DNA from: Streptomyces sp. TLI_171
Lineage (GTDB): Bacteria > Actinomycetota > Actinomycetes > Streptomycetales > Streptomycetaceae
Length of the DNA: 64,000 nt
Assembly: GCF_003610255.1 (NCBI RefSeq)
Contig: NZ_RAPS01000001.1
Location: 4,650,001 to 4,714,000, forward strand
Reading direction: 5' to 3'
The position numbers and the translations under genes are program-made. Positions within the stretch are counted from its first letter, which is position 1. Each line of letters opens with the position of its first letter. Below are positions 32,376-39,937 of the stretch, piece after piece. The notes under the pieces were generated by a model. It saw nothing but the letters and a program-made list of their open reading frames with translations. It ran no database searches and was not told where the DNA came from.

Positions 32376-32390
32376 CGCCCCGGCGCCACC

Positions 32391-32421
32391 GAGGGACCGC
32401 CCCGTCCGGGGCGGTCCCTTC
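32391..32421 (+). terminator. Terminator after ychF
   Basis: A perfect 12-bp stem (32392-32403 with 32408-32419) with a 4-base loop, followed by TCGTCG, 15 bases after the stop. Confidence 0.8.
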
Positions 32422-32449
32422 GTCGTTCCCGGTCGGTCCCCCACCAGTG

Positions 32450-32464
32450 GTAGACACTGTCTAC
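32450..32464. promoter_or_regulatory. Palindromic operator of the TetR-MFS pair
   Basis: The 15-mer GTAGACACTGTCTAC is a perfect odd-length palindrome apart from its central base. A half-site copy (GTAGACAGTG) follows at 32473-32482. The palindrome covers the -35 element of the regulator gene, the classic layout for autorepression by a TetR protein. Confidence 0.75.
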
Positions 32465-32479
32465 TGGCGGCTGGTAGAC
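32451..32479 (+). promoter_or_regulatory. Promoter of the TetR gene, probably leaderless
   Basis: TAGACA (32451-32456, -35), a 17-bp spacer, TAGACA (32474-32479, -10), then ATG at 32487 seven bases later. Both hexamers lie within the repeated operator motif. Confidence 0.55.
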
Positions 32480-32486
32480 AGTGCCC

Positions 32487-33071
32487 ATGGATGATGAGCG
32501 GGGATCCCTCCGGGAGCGGTTGGTGGACGCCGGGGTGGAGTTGGTGGTGGCGGAGGGGTCGGGGGCGGTGGGGCTGCGGGAGATCGCGCGGCGGGCGGGG
32601 GTGTCGCACGGGGCTCCGCGCAGGTACTTCCCGACGCACCGGGAGCTGTTGTCGGCGGTGGCGCGACGGGGGTTCGAGGAGCTGGCGGGCCGGTTCGCGG
32701 AGGTGCGGGCCGAGGGGGCGGCGGAGCGGCTGGCGGGGACGGCGCGGGAGTACCTGCGGTTCGCCCGGGAGCGGCGCGGCATGTTCGAGCTGATGTTCCG
32801 TCACGAGCTGCTGAACAGCGACGGGCAGGAGGCGGACGGGCCCCGGCTGCGGGAGGCGACGGGGCCGTTGTTCGCGGAGCTGGCCGGGCTGGTGGCGCGG
32901 TGCACGGGGGAGCCGGAGAACGCCCCGGTGGTGACGGCCGCGCTCTGGGCGAACCTGCACGGTCTGGCCCAGTTGCAGGGGTGGGGGAGCGTGCAGCTGA
33001 TGCTGGGGGAGGGGCAGGAGGAGCGGCTGCTGGAGACCGTGCTGGCGGCGCACCTCGGGGGACGGTCGTGA
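32487..33071 (+). CDS. TetR/AcrR-family transcriptional regulator
   Basis: A 194-residue regulator with an N-terminal helix-turn-helix (about 8-55, RERLVDAGVELVVAEGS, LREIARRAGVSHGAPRRYFPTHRELLSAVA) and a TetR_C-type ligand domain. ATG at 32487 is preferred over the in-frame GTG at 32481, because the -10 element sits too close to the latter. The stop overlaps the start of the MFS exporter gene (GTGA). It probably represses itself and the exporter through the palindrome upstream, with release by a toxic compound that the exporter removes. Confidence 0.92.
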   Translation: MDDERGSLRERLVDAGVELVVAEGSGAVGLREIARRAGVSHGAPRRYFPTHRELLSAVARRGFEELAGRFAEVRAEGAAERLAGTAREYLRFARERRGMFELMFRHELLNSDGQEADGPRLREATGPLFAELAGLVARCTGEPENAPVVTAALWANLHGLAQLQGWGSVQLMLGEGQEERLLETVLAAHLGGRS

Positions 33072-34405
33072 ACCGGCTCGCGCTGCCGGTGAGCGCCGCG
33101 GCCGCGATGCTGGTCGCCCTGGACGGCACCGTCCTGCTGATCGCCCAGCCCGCGATGCGTCGCGAACTCGCGGCGAACGCGGCCCAGTTGCAGTGGACGA
33201 GCACGGGCTACCTGGTCGCGGTGGCGGCTCTGCTGGTGGTGGCGGGCCGGATCGGCGACCGGTACGGGCACCGGCGGACGCTGCTGGCCGGCGTGGCGGG
33301 GTTCGGCGCGGCCTCGGCGGGCATCGCGCTCGCGCCCGGGATCGGCTGGGTGATCGGACTCCGGGTCGCCCAGGGCGCGTTCGGCGCGCTGCTGCAGCCG
33401 GGCACGCTGGCACTGCTGCGGCTGTGCTGCCCGCCGGACCGGCTGGGCCGGGCGATCGCGGTGCGCACGGGCGCGATCGCGGTGGCCGCCGGCGCGGGGC
33501 CGCTGCTCGGCGGGGTGCTGGTGGACGCGTTCGGCTGGCGGGCGGTGTTCTGGATCAACGTGCCGGTCGCCGTGCTGATCGCGGGCATGACGCTGGCGCT
33601 GCGCCCGCCGCACATCGCGGGGCGGGCGCAGCGGCTCGACCTGGTCGGCGCCGCGCTGCTGGCCGCCGGTCTGGCCGTCCTGGTGCACGCCCTGGCCGCG
33701 GTGCCGGACCGCGGCTGGGGCCGGTCCGTGCCACAACTCGCGCTCGCCGCGATGCTGCTGGCCGTCCTGGTGGTGCACGAGCGGCAGGCCGCCGAGCCGG
33801 TGGTGCCGCGCGCGGTGGCCCGCTCGCGACCGGTGACGGCCTCCCTGGTGCTGCTGCTGACGTCCTCCGCTGGCCTGTTCGGCACCCTGTTCAGCACCAC
33901 GTTCCGGCTCCAGGACGCCCTGCACGTCGGCCCGCTGGGGGCGGCCGCGCGGATGCTGCCGCTGACCGCGCTGATGGTGCTTGGCGCGCCGGCCGCCGAA
34001 CGGGCGCTGCGCCGGTACGGTCCGCGCCGCACCGCCTCGGCGGGAGTGGGGCTGCTGGTGGCGGGCATCGGCGGGCTGGCCGGTCCGGGCGGCGGCGGTG
34101 CGGCGCCGGTCGCGACGGGGGTGGCCTCGGCGTTGCTGGGCGCGGGCTTCGCGGCGGTGATGGTGACGGCGACGGGCAGCGTGGTCGGCGACGCCCCGCC
34201 CGGGTACGCGGGCGCGGTCGGCGGCCTGAAGCAGACGGCGATGAACGTCGGACCGACGCTGGGCATCGCCGCCGCGGCGGGGGCCGGGGCGCACGGGGCG
34301 CTGCCCGCGCTGGCGGTGCTGGCCGCCTGCGGCGCGGCGCCGGCGGCGGCGCTGCCCGGTGGGCGACACGCGCCGCGGCAGGCAGCCGCTGCCGGCGGGG
34401 CGTGA
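33068..34405 (+). CDS. MFS drug-type efflux transporter
   Basis: A 445-residue major facilitator protein with about 12-14 helices. Motif A is GRIGDRYGHRRTLL (near residue 60), motif C-like GAIAVAAGAGPLLGGVLVDAFGWRAVFWINVPVA is the mark of DHA2-type drug:H+ antiporters. GTG start at 33068 overlaps the TetR stop, so the two are coupled. The substrate is unknown. The C-terminal end is Ala/Gly-rich. Confidence 0.9.
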   Translation: MNRLALPVSAAAAMLVALDGTVLLIAQPAMRRELAANAAQLQWTSTGYLVAVAALLVVAGRIGDRYGHRRTLLAGVAGFGAASAGIALAPGIGWVIGLRVAQGAFGALLQPGTLALLRLCCPPDRLGRAIAVRTGAIAVAAGAGPLLGGVLVDAFGWRAVFWINVPVAVLIAGMTLALRPPHIAGRAQRLDLVGAALLAAGLAVLVHALAAVPDRGWGRSVPQLALAAMLLAVLVVHERQAAEPVVPRAVARSRPVTASLVLLLTSSAGLFGTLFSTTFRLQDALHVGPLGAAARMLPLTALMVLGAPAAERALRRYGPRRTASAGVGLLVAGIGGLAGPGGGGAAPVATGVASALLGAGFAAVMVTATGSVVGDAPPGYAGAVGGLKQTAMNVGPTLGIAAAAGAGAHGALPALAVLAACGAAPAAALPGGRHAPRQAAAAGGA

Positions 34406-34417
34406 CACGCTGGGCCG

Positions 34418-34786
34418 GTGACGGAACATCAGGCGGTGGGCGTGCTGAGCTCGGTGGTGCTGGACTGTCCGGACCCGGAACGGCTGGCGGCCTTCTACCA
34501 GCAGCTGACGGGCTGGGAGGTGGTGTACCGCAGCGAGACGTACGTGTTCCTCGGCGCGGGCCCGGTGAAGATCGGCTTCCAGCGGGTCGGCGGTTTCCGT
34601 CCCGCGAGCTGGCCGGCGGACGGGGCGCGCGCCCATCTCGACTTCACGGTCACGGAGTTGGGCCCCGCGGTGGCGGCGCTGCTGGCGGCGGGCGCGTCGC
34701 GCCCCGAGGAGCAGGCGGGCGGCGAGCACTGGGTGACCCTGCTCGACCCGGACGGCCACCCGTTCTGCCTCGTCGTCCAGCACTGA
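34418..34786 (+). CDS. VOC-family (glyoxalase/bleomycin-resistance fold) protein
   Basis: A 122-residue protein with two beta-alpha-beta-beta-beta units: VVLDCPDPERLAAFYQQLTGWEVVYRSETYVFLG, then ARAHLDFTVTELGPAVAALLAAGA and WVTLLDPDGHPFCLV. His and Glu/Asp positions typical of the metal site are only partly present, so it may be a binding rather than a catalytic protein. The GTG start is 12 bases after the MFS stop, and it probably belongs to the same transcript. Role unknown, possibly detoxification given the neighbour. Confidence 0.88.
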   Translation: MTEHQAVGVLSSVVLDCPDPERLAAFYQQLTGWEVVYRSETYVFLGAGPVKIGFQRVGGFRPASWPADGARAHLDFTVTELGPAVAALLAAGASRPEEQAGGEHWVTLLDPDGHPFCLVVQH

Positions 34787-34821
34787 CCCCCGATCCCCGA
34801 CCGACCCCCGATCCCCGACCG
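34786..34821. repeat. Tandem 18-bp direct repeat
   Basis: Two perfect copies of an 18-bp C-rich unit (34786-34803 and 34804-34821) between the VOC and hydrolase genes, followed by a partial third (ACCG). Confidence 0.8.
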
Positions 34822-34847
34822 ACCGTCGGCACACCCCAGGAGACGAC

Positions 34848-35564
34848 ATGGACTTCGTCGAGTCGACCGTCGACGCGGACGGCGAGCGGCTGGCCTGCAC
34901 CGTGGTCGAGCCGGACGCGCCGACCCGCCCCGGCACCGCCCTGCTGATGCACGGCGCGGGCAGCGGCGACCGGCACCGCTGCCTGCCGCTGGCCGGCGAG
35001 CTGGCGGCCGCCGGGTGCCGCTCGGTGGTGTTCGACTTCTCCGGGCACGGCGCGAGCAGCGGAGAGCTCGGGCAGCTCTCCCTGGAGCGCCGGCTGCTCC
35101 AGGCCCGGGCCGTCCTGGACCGGCACGCTCCGGACGGGCCGCTGCTGCTGGTGGGCTTCTCGATGAGCGGCCAGACCGTCGCGGACCTGCTGCACGAGCC
35201 CGAACTGGCCGGCCGGGTCCGGACGATCGGGCTCGGCGCGCCCGCCGCCTACGCCCGCGAGGTGTGGAAACTCCCGTTCACCGCACCGGAGTTCACCGAC
35301 ACCCTGCGCACGGAGGGCAGTTGGCGCAGCAGCACGGCGTTCGAGGCGCTGGCGGCTTTCGACGGCCGCGCCCTGCTGCTGGTGCCGGAGGCCGACGAGG
35401 TCATCCCGCCCGAGGTGACCGAGGCGTTCGACACGGCGCTGCGCACCCGCGCAGCACACCGGCGCCTCACCCTCGCGGGCGCCGACCACCTGCTCGGCCG
35501 CTGGCTGGGCGGCCACCCGGAAGACTGCGCCCGGGTCGCCGCCGCCCTGCTCGCCGCGGACTGA
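34848..35564 (+). CDS. Alpha/beta hydrolase
   Basis: A 238-residue alpha/beta-fold hydrolase. Seen: the oxyanion region LLMHGAGSGDRH, the strand VVFDFSGHGASSG, a nucleophile elbow VGFSMSG with Ser105, an Asp in VPEADEVIPPEV and a His in AGADHLLGRW, together a plausible catalytic triad. Short and without a lid insert, it resembles acyl-CoA or dienelactone-type hydrolases of unknown substrate. The ATG start has AGGAG upstream. It follows the VOC gene by 61 bp, which contain the tandem repeat. Confidence 0.88.
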   Translation: MDFVESTVDADGERLACTVVEPDAPTRPGTALLMHGAGSGDRHRCLPLAGELAAAGCRSVVFDFSGHGASSGELGQLSLERRLLQARAVLDRHAPDGPLLLVGFSMSGQTVADLLHEPELAGRVRTIGLGAPAAYAREVWKLPFTAPEFTDTLRTEGSWRSSTAFEALAAFDGRALLLVPEADEVIPPEVTEAFDTALRTRAAHRRLTLAGADHLLGRWLGGHPEDCARVAAALLAAD

Positions 35565-35609
35565 GCCGCCGTCGGCGCCGCAGGCGCAAGTCCGGTCCGG
35601 CGAACGCCG

Positions 35610-36266
35610 TCAGGGGAGCCGGACCGTGAGCCACCCGTCGGCGGCCGCGGTGATGCTGACCTCGGTGAGGTCGTCGACGTGGTGGTCCGGCCGGTGGGTC
35701 GCGGCGCGCGGGCCGATGCCGAGCACCGGCATGCCGGCGGCTCGGGCGGCGGCGATGCCGGCCTCGGAGTCCTCCAGGACCAGGCACTCGGCGGGCGCGA
35801 CGCCCAGGTCGGCGGCGGCCTTCAGGAAGCCCTCGGGGTCGGGCTTGCTGGCGCCGACGTGCTCGGCGGTGACCATCCTCGGGGGCAGCGGCACGCCCGC
35901 GGCGGCCATCCGGACCCGGGCCAGGCCGTCGTCGGCGGAGGTGACCAGCGCGTGCGGCAGCCCGGCCAGGGACTCCACCAGCCGCCGGGCGCCCGGGATT
36001 TCGACCACGCCCTCGGTGTCGGCGGTCTCCTCGTCGAGCATCTGCCGGTTCTCGGCGAGGTTCTGCTCCATGGGGCGGTCGGGCAGCAGCACCGCCATGG
36101 TCAGGTGGCCCTGCCGCCCGTGCACGACGTGCATGATCGCGTCGCCGTCCAGGCCGTTGCGCTCCGCCCAGCGGCGCCAGCAGCGTTCGACCACGGCGTC
36201 GGAGTTGACCAGGGTGCCGTCCATGTCGAGCAGGACGGCGCGGACCGGCGGGGTGAGGACGGGCAT
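35610..36266 (-). CDS. HAD-family sugar-phosphatase-like hydrolase
   Basis: A 218-residue haloacid dehalogenase-type phosphatase. Motif I is LLDMDGTLVNSD, motif II LVTSADD, motif III KPDPEGF and motif IV EDSEAGIAAARAAGM. The order and cap type resemble 2-deoxyglucose-6-phosphate or glycerol-phosphate phosphatases; the substrate is inferred only. ATG at 36266 has GAGGAG nine bases upstream, whereas the longer frame to 36308 lies in an AT-rich, promoter-like stretch. Confidence 0.9.
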   Translation of the reverse strand: MPVLTPPVRAVLLDMDGTLVNSDAVVERCWRRWAERNGLDGDAIMHVVHGRQGHLTMAVLLPDRPMEQNLAENRQMLDEETADTEGVVEIPGARRLVESLAGLPHALVTSADDGLARVRMAAAGVPLPPRMVTAEHVGASKPDPEGFLKAAADLGVAPAECLVLEDSEAGIAAARAAGMPVLGIGPRAATHRPDHHVDDLTEVSITAAADGWLTVRLP

Positions 36267-36296
36267 CGGGGCTCCTCGGGAGGCCTCGTACGAGTG

Positions 36297-36317
36297 TTTG
36301 TTTATCAATCGTACAAA
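36297..36317. promoter_or_regulatory. AT-rich inverted repeat upstream of the HAD gene
   Basis: TTTGT and ACAAA arms are separated by 11 bases, in the most AT-rich stretch of the area, 31 bases before the HAD start and directly after the stop region of the convergently placed deaminase. It is likely an operator or promoter for the HAD gene. Confidence 0.45.
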
Positions 36318-36335
36318 ACCGTCCGGGCCCGCCCC

Positions 36336-36782
36336 TCAGCCCACCAGGTGCGCGTTGACCGCCCGGGCCGCCTCGGCGAGCTCCGGCAGCTCGACCACCT
36401 CGACGCCGGCCGCGGTGAGCAGCGCGGTGCCCTGGCAGGCCTCGACGAACAGCGAGGGCTCGCGCCAGGCCACCACCACCCGCGGCACCCCGGCCGCGAC
36501 GAGCAGTTCGGCGCACGGGTGCGGGCGGGACGCGCGCTGCCCGCACGGCTCCAGGGTCGAGTAGACGGTGGCGGTGCGCAGTCGCGGATCGCCGGCCGGG
36601 AGCTTGCCGAGCGCGGCCTCCTCGGCGTGGTTGACGGCGTCCACCTCGCGGCTGTACCCCTCGGCGAGCACCTCGCCGTCCGCGCCCACGATCACCGCGC
36701 CGACCGAGAACGCCGTGGCGGACGGCGGGCAGCGCTCGGACAGCTCGATCGCGCGGGTCAGCCACTCGTGGTCGGTGGTCAT
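36336..36782 (-). CDS. Cytidine/deoxycytidylate deaminase-fold protein (RibD N-terminal-like)
   Basis: A 148-residue zinc deaminase of the riboflavin deaminase subgroup: NHAEEAAL with the zinc-ligand His and catalytic Glu, and STLEPCGQRASRPHPCAELL with the two ligand Cys. In RibD this activity removes the amino group of diaminohydroxyphosphoribosylaminopyrimidine. Here it is a separate protein whose ATG overlaps the stop of the reductase gene (ATGA). Other riboflavin genes are not nearby, so the true substrate may be a related pyrimidine. Confidence 0.85.
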   Translation of the reverse strand: MTTDHEWLTRAIELSERCPPSATAFSVGAVIVGADGEVLAEGYSREVDAVNHAEEAALGKLPAGDPRLRTATVYSTLEPCGQRASRPHPCAELLVAAGVPRVVVAWREPSLFVEACQGTALLTAAGVEVVELPELAEAARAVNAHLVG

Positions 36783-37465
36783 CGCGGGGACTCCTTCGGT
36801 GCGTACCGCAGCAGGACGACGTCCCCCACCGTACGTGCCTCCAGCAGGCGCATCCGCCGGGTCGGGCCGCCGGGGTAGGCGGCGGGCGAGAGGAAGCGCG
36901 GCGCGTCCGTCTGGCCGACCAGCAGCGGGGCGACGGCCAGGTGCAGTTCGTCGGCCAGGCCCTCGGCGAGGAACTGGGTGTGCACGCTGCCGCCGCCCTC
37001 GACCATCAGCCGGCGCACCCCGCGCGCGCCCAGGTCGTCCAGCACGGCGCCCAGCGGCACCGTGCCGCCCAGGCCGACCACCTCGGTTCCGGGCGCGCCG
37101 GCCAGCGCGGTGCGCAGCGCGGGCGCGGCGGCGTCGGTGGTGTAGGCGAGCTTGGCGCCGCCGGTGTGCCAGAACCGAAGCTCGGGGGAGAGCCCGCCGC
37201 GGGCGCTGAGCGTCACCTTCAGCGGGTGGGCGGGCCGCCCGGCGGCGACCCGTTCGGCGCGCCGTTCGGGCGAGTTGACCAGCAGCCGGGGGTTGTCGGC
37301 GCGCAGCGTGCCGCCGCCGACCAGGATCGCGTCGCTGTCGGCGCGCAGCGCGTCGACCCGGTCGAAGTCCGCGGCGTTGGAGAGCAGCAGTCGCTCGGGG
37401 GAGGCGTCGTCGAGGTGGCCGTCGATTGACACGGCGGCGCTCAGCAGGACGTGGGGGCGGGGCAC
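36779..37465 (-). CDS. RibD C-terminal-type pyrimidine reductase
   Basis: A 228-residue NADPH-dependent reductase with the DHFR-like fold of RibD_C: VLLSAAVSIDGHLDD, ALRADSDAILVGGGTLRADNPRL (NADPH loop), VEGGGSVHTQFLAEGLADELHLAVAPLLVG. It acts on a ribosylamino-pyrimidine in the known family. Together with the following deaminase it is RibD split into two genes, with the order reversed relative to the usual deaminase-reductase fusion. The pair is co-translated through ATGA. Confidence 0.87.
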   Translation of the reverse strand: MPRPHVLLSAAVSIDGHLDDASPERLLLSNAADFDRVDALRADSDAILVGGGTLRADNPRLLVNSPERRAERVAAGRPAHPLKVTLSARGGLSPELRFWHTGGAKLAYTTDAAAPALRTALAGAPGTEVVGLGGTVPLGAVLDDLGARGVRRLMVEGGGSVHTQFLAEGLADELHLAVAPLLVGQTDAPRFLSPAAYPGGPTRRMRLLEARTVGDVVLLRYAPKESPR

Positions 37466-37532
37466 GGGCAGGGCTCCAGGGTCGTACGGTCGGTCCGGCC
37501 CCCACCGTACGACGCGGCCCGGCGCGGGGGGA

Positions 37533-38117
37533 TCAGGCGGGTCGGGGCGGCAGCGGGAGGGGCAGCGAGGGGAGCCCGTCGATGCTGACGGCCACGTAGT
37601 CCTTGCTCTCGCAGTACTCGCTGAACCGGTCCTCGCCCTTGCGGTCGAAGAACTCCTCGTGCAGCTCGCGGTCGGAGCGGTAGTCCATGAACGGCACGGC
37701 GAAGCCGCAGGAGTCGCTGACGCGCTCGGCGCGGACCAGGATGATCGCGCGCAGGGCGGTGCCGTCGGCGGACGGGTCGAAGTGGGCGAGCAGCTCGGCG
37801 AAGCGCTCGTCGTCGCGGAACACCGGCTCGCCGCGGCCGTGCACCCGCAGCACCGTCGGCGGCCCGTCGAAGGCGCACCACATCAGGGTGATCCGGCCGT
37901 TCTCCCGCAGGTGGGCGATGGTCTCGGCGTGCGAACCGCCGAAGTCCAGGTAGGCGACGGTCAGTTCGTCGATCACCGCGAGGGTGCCGGAGCGGCCCTT
38001 GGGGGACAGGTTGACGTGGCCGTCGGCGGAGAGCGGGGCGCTGGCGACGAAGTAGACGGGCTGTCGCTCGATGAACGCGCGCAACCGGGCGTCGATGCGC
38101 TCGTAAGTCTTTCCCAT
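37533..38117 (-). CDS. Pyridoxamine 5'-phosphate oxidase-family FMN-binding protein
   Basis: A 194-residue split-barrel flavin protein. Seen: FIERQPVYFVASAPLSADGHVNLSPKGRSG, VAYLDFGGSHAETIAHLRENGRITLMWCAFDGPP and VLRVHGRGEPVFRD, typical of the PNPOx-like general stress group rather than true PdxH. The C-terminus is a short Pro-rich tail. ATG at 38117 is chosen where homology begins; the frame stays open far upstream only because of GC-rich coding on the other strand. It is divergent from a methyltransferase gene. Confidence 0.88.
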   Translation of the reverse strand: MGKTYERIDARLRAFIERQPVYFVASAPLSADGHVNLSPKGRSGTLAVIDELTVAYLDFGGSHAETIAHLRENGRITLMWCAFDGPPTVLRVHGRGEPVFRDDERFAELLAHFDPSADGTALRAIILVRAERVSDSCGFAVPFMDYRSDRELHEEFFDRKGEDRFSEYCESKDYVAVSIDGLPSLPLPLPPRPA

Positions 38118-38172
38118 GCCGTCGATTCTGCTCCCGGCGGTGCGCCGAGGGCGAGGTGATTGGTTATCAGTC

Positions 38173-38178
38173 TTGACA
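38173..38178 (+). promoter_or_regulatory. -35 element upstream of the methyltransferase gene
   Basis: A perfect TTGACA hexamer about 80 bases before the ATG at 38256. The matching -10 is weak (TCCGAT at 38194-38199 would be 15 bases away). Confidence 0.4.
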
Positions 38179-38255
38179 TGCGAGACGGAATTGTCCGATC
38201 CATGGACGGTGTTCCTATCCTGGAGGGGTCGCCTTCGAGGAAGAGGGGAACCACC

Positions 38256-39068
38256 ATGGCCGGTTACACCCACGGGCACCACGCCGCCGTCCTGCGCTCG
38301 CACCGGACCCGCACCGCCGCCAACTCCGCGGGCTACCTGCTGGGCGAACTGCGGCCTGGGCAGCGGGTCCTGGACGTCGGCTGCGGGCCCGGCACGATCA
38401 CCGCGGACCTGGCCGGGCTGGTCGGCCCGGACGGCCGGGTCACCGGCATCGACCCCTCCGCCGAAGTGCTGGGCCAGGCCGCCGCGCTGGCTGCCGAGCG
38501 GGGCCTGGACAACCTGTCCTTCGAGACCGCCGACGTGTACCGACTGCCCTACCCGGACGCCTCGTTCGACGTGGTGCACGCCCACCAGGTGCTGCAGCAC
38601 CTGGCCGATCCGGTGGCCGCGCTGCGCGAGATGCGCCGGGTGACCGCTCCCGGCGGGGTGATCGCGGTCCGCGACGCCGACTACGCCGCCATGACCTGGT
38701 ACCCCGAAGTTCCGGAGCTGGACGAGTGGTTGGCGCTGTACCGGGCGGTCGCCCGGACCAGCGGCGGCGAACCCGACGCCGGCCGCCGGCTGCTGTCCTG
38801 GGCGCGGGCCGCCGGGCTGGCCGAGGCCGGCGAGCTGGTCCCGTCCTCCGGCACCTGGACGTACGCCACCGACGCCGAACGCGCCTGGTGGTCGGAGAGC
38901 TGGGCCGAGCGGACGGTGCGCTCCAACACCGCCGCCACCGCCCTGGCCGAGGGCCTGGCCACCCCCGCCGACCTGGAGCGGATCGCCGCCGGCTGGCCCC
39001 GCTGGGCCGCCCGCCCGGACTCCTGGTTCGCCGTACTGCACGGCGAACTCCTGGTTCGCGTAAGCTAG
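38256..39068 (+). CDS. SAM-dependent methyltransferase (UbiE-like)
   Basis: A 270-residue class I methyltransferase. Motif I is VLDVGCGPGTITADLA, the acidic residue of motif II is in VTGIDPSAEV, then ADVYRLPYPDASFDVVHAHQVLQHLADPVAALREMRRV, the motif II/III block typical of the Methyltransf_11 group. ATG at 38256 follows AAGAGGGGA; the open frame starts earlier but has no ribosome site. Small-molecule methylation is likely, with an unknown substrate. Confidence 0.88.
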   Translation: MAGYTHGHHAAVLRSHRTRTAANSAGYLLGELRPGQRVLDVGCGPGTITADLAGLVGPDGRVTGIDPSAEVLGQAAALAAERGLDNLSFETADVYRLPYPDASFDVVHAHQVLQHLADPVAALREMRRVTAPGGVIAVRDADYAAMTWYPEVPELDEWLALYRAVARTSGGEPDAGRRLLSWARAAGLAEAGELVPSSGTWTYATDAERAWWSESWAERTVRSNTAATALAEGLATPADLERIAAGWPRWAARPDSWFAVLHGELLVRVS

Positions 39069-39187
39069 TTGGGCACGCCCCCGCGTTAACGAGTCGTTGA
39101 CCGGCCGCGTACCGCCCGGTAGCACTTGCCGCCTAGCCTCTGCGCTACGGCGAGCGGTCCGGCCTGCCCCCCACCGGGCCGGACCGC

Positions 39188-39193
39188 TACCGT
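39188..39193 (+). promoter_or_regulatory. -10 element of a probable leaderless transcript
   Basis: TACCGT lies seven bases before the ATG at 39201, matching the arrangement at several other genes in the window. Confidence 0.45.
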
Positions 39194-39200
39194 GTGCGTC

Positions 39201-39437
39201 ATGCGGAACTCCGACGACCCGGGCGGACCCCACCGGGTGATGCGCCAGGACGACAACGGCAACCGCTTCCTGCTGGCCCGCGGCCTGGGCCGGGCCGAAG
39301 CGGAGGCGCTGGCCGCCGAGTTCGAGGCCCGCGGCCACAAGCAGCTGTACTGGGTCGAGCCCGAGCTCCCCACCGACCCCGCCGAGCCCTTCCCCGGCCG
39401 ATCCACCGCGCCCGGCCCGCCCCCGCCACTGGCATAG
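39201..39437 (+). CDS. SPOR-like small protein
   Basis: A 78-residue protein with one compact domain (about 13-52: VMRQDDNGNRFLLARGLGRAEAEALAAEFEARGHKQLYWVEP) matching a small family annotated as SPOR-domain-containing in Streptomyces: beta strand, helix and a final strand ending KQLYWVE. The tail is Pro-rich. No signal peptide is seen, so a role in septal peptidoglycan binding is doubtful. Probably leaderless. Confidence 0.72.
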   Translation: MRNSDDPGGPHRVMRQDDNGNRFLLARGLGRAEAEALAAEFEARGHKQLYWVEPELPTDPAEPFPGRSTAPGPPPPLA

Positions 39438-39495
39438 GGTCGGACCGGCGGGCCGCGCAGACGCCGGTCCGGTACCCGGGCGCGCAAGGGCGGCA

Positions 39496-39897
39496 ATGGC
39501 AATCCTGATCGACACGGTGGCATGGGTCCGGACCGAGGGCGGTCGCATCCTGTGCGCCCGCCCCCGCGGCAAGGACGTGTTCTACATCCCCGGCGGCAAG
39601 CGCGAGGGCGACGAGAGCGACCTGCAGACCCTCGCCCGCGAGGTCGCCGAGGAGCTCACCGTCGCCATCCGCCCCGACACCGTCGCCCACGTCGGCACCT
39701 ACCACGCCCAGGCGCACGGCCACCCGGACGGCGCGGTGGTCCGGATGGCCTGCTACACCGCCGAGTACACCGGCACCCTCGCCGCCAGCAGCGAGATCGA
39801 GGAGGTCGAGTGGTTCGGCTACGCCGACCGCGACCGGGTCCCGCCGGTCGACCAGATCCTCTTCGACGACCTCCACCGCGACGGCCTGTTGAAGTAG
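39496..39897 (+). CDS. Nudix hydrolase
   Basis: A 133-residue Nudix protein. The complete Nudix box GGKREGDESDLQTLAREVAEEL fits Gx5Ex7REUxEExGU and binds the catalytic metals. It probably hydrolyses a nucleoside diphosphate derivative (NTP, NDP-sugar or oxidised nucleotide); the exact substrate cannot be told. The gene is 58 bases after the SPOR-like gene and likely shares its transcript. Confidence 0.92.
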   Translation: MAILIDTVAWVRTEGGRILCARPRGKDVFYIPGGKREGDESDLQTLAREVAEELTVAIRPDTVAHVGTYHAQAHGHPDGAVVRMACYTAEYTGTLAASSEIEEVEWFGYADRDRVPPVDQILFDDLHRDGLLK

Positions 39898-39937
39898 CCC
39901 GGCCGGCCGACCGGAACGACCCCGCCCTGCGGCACCG

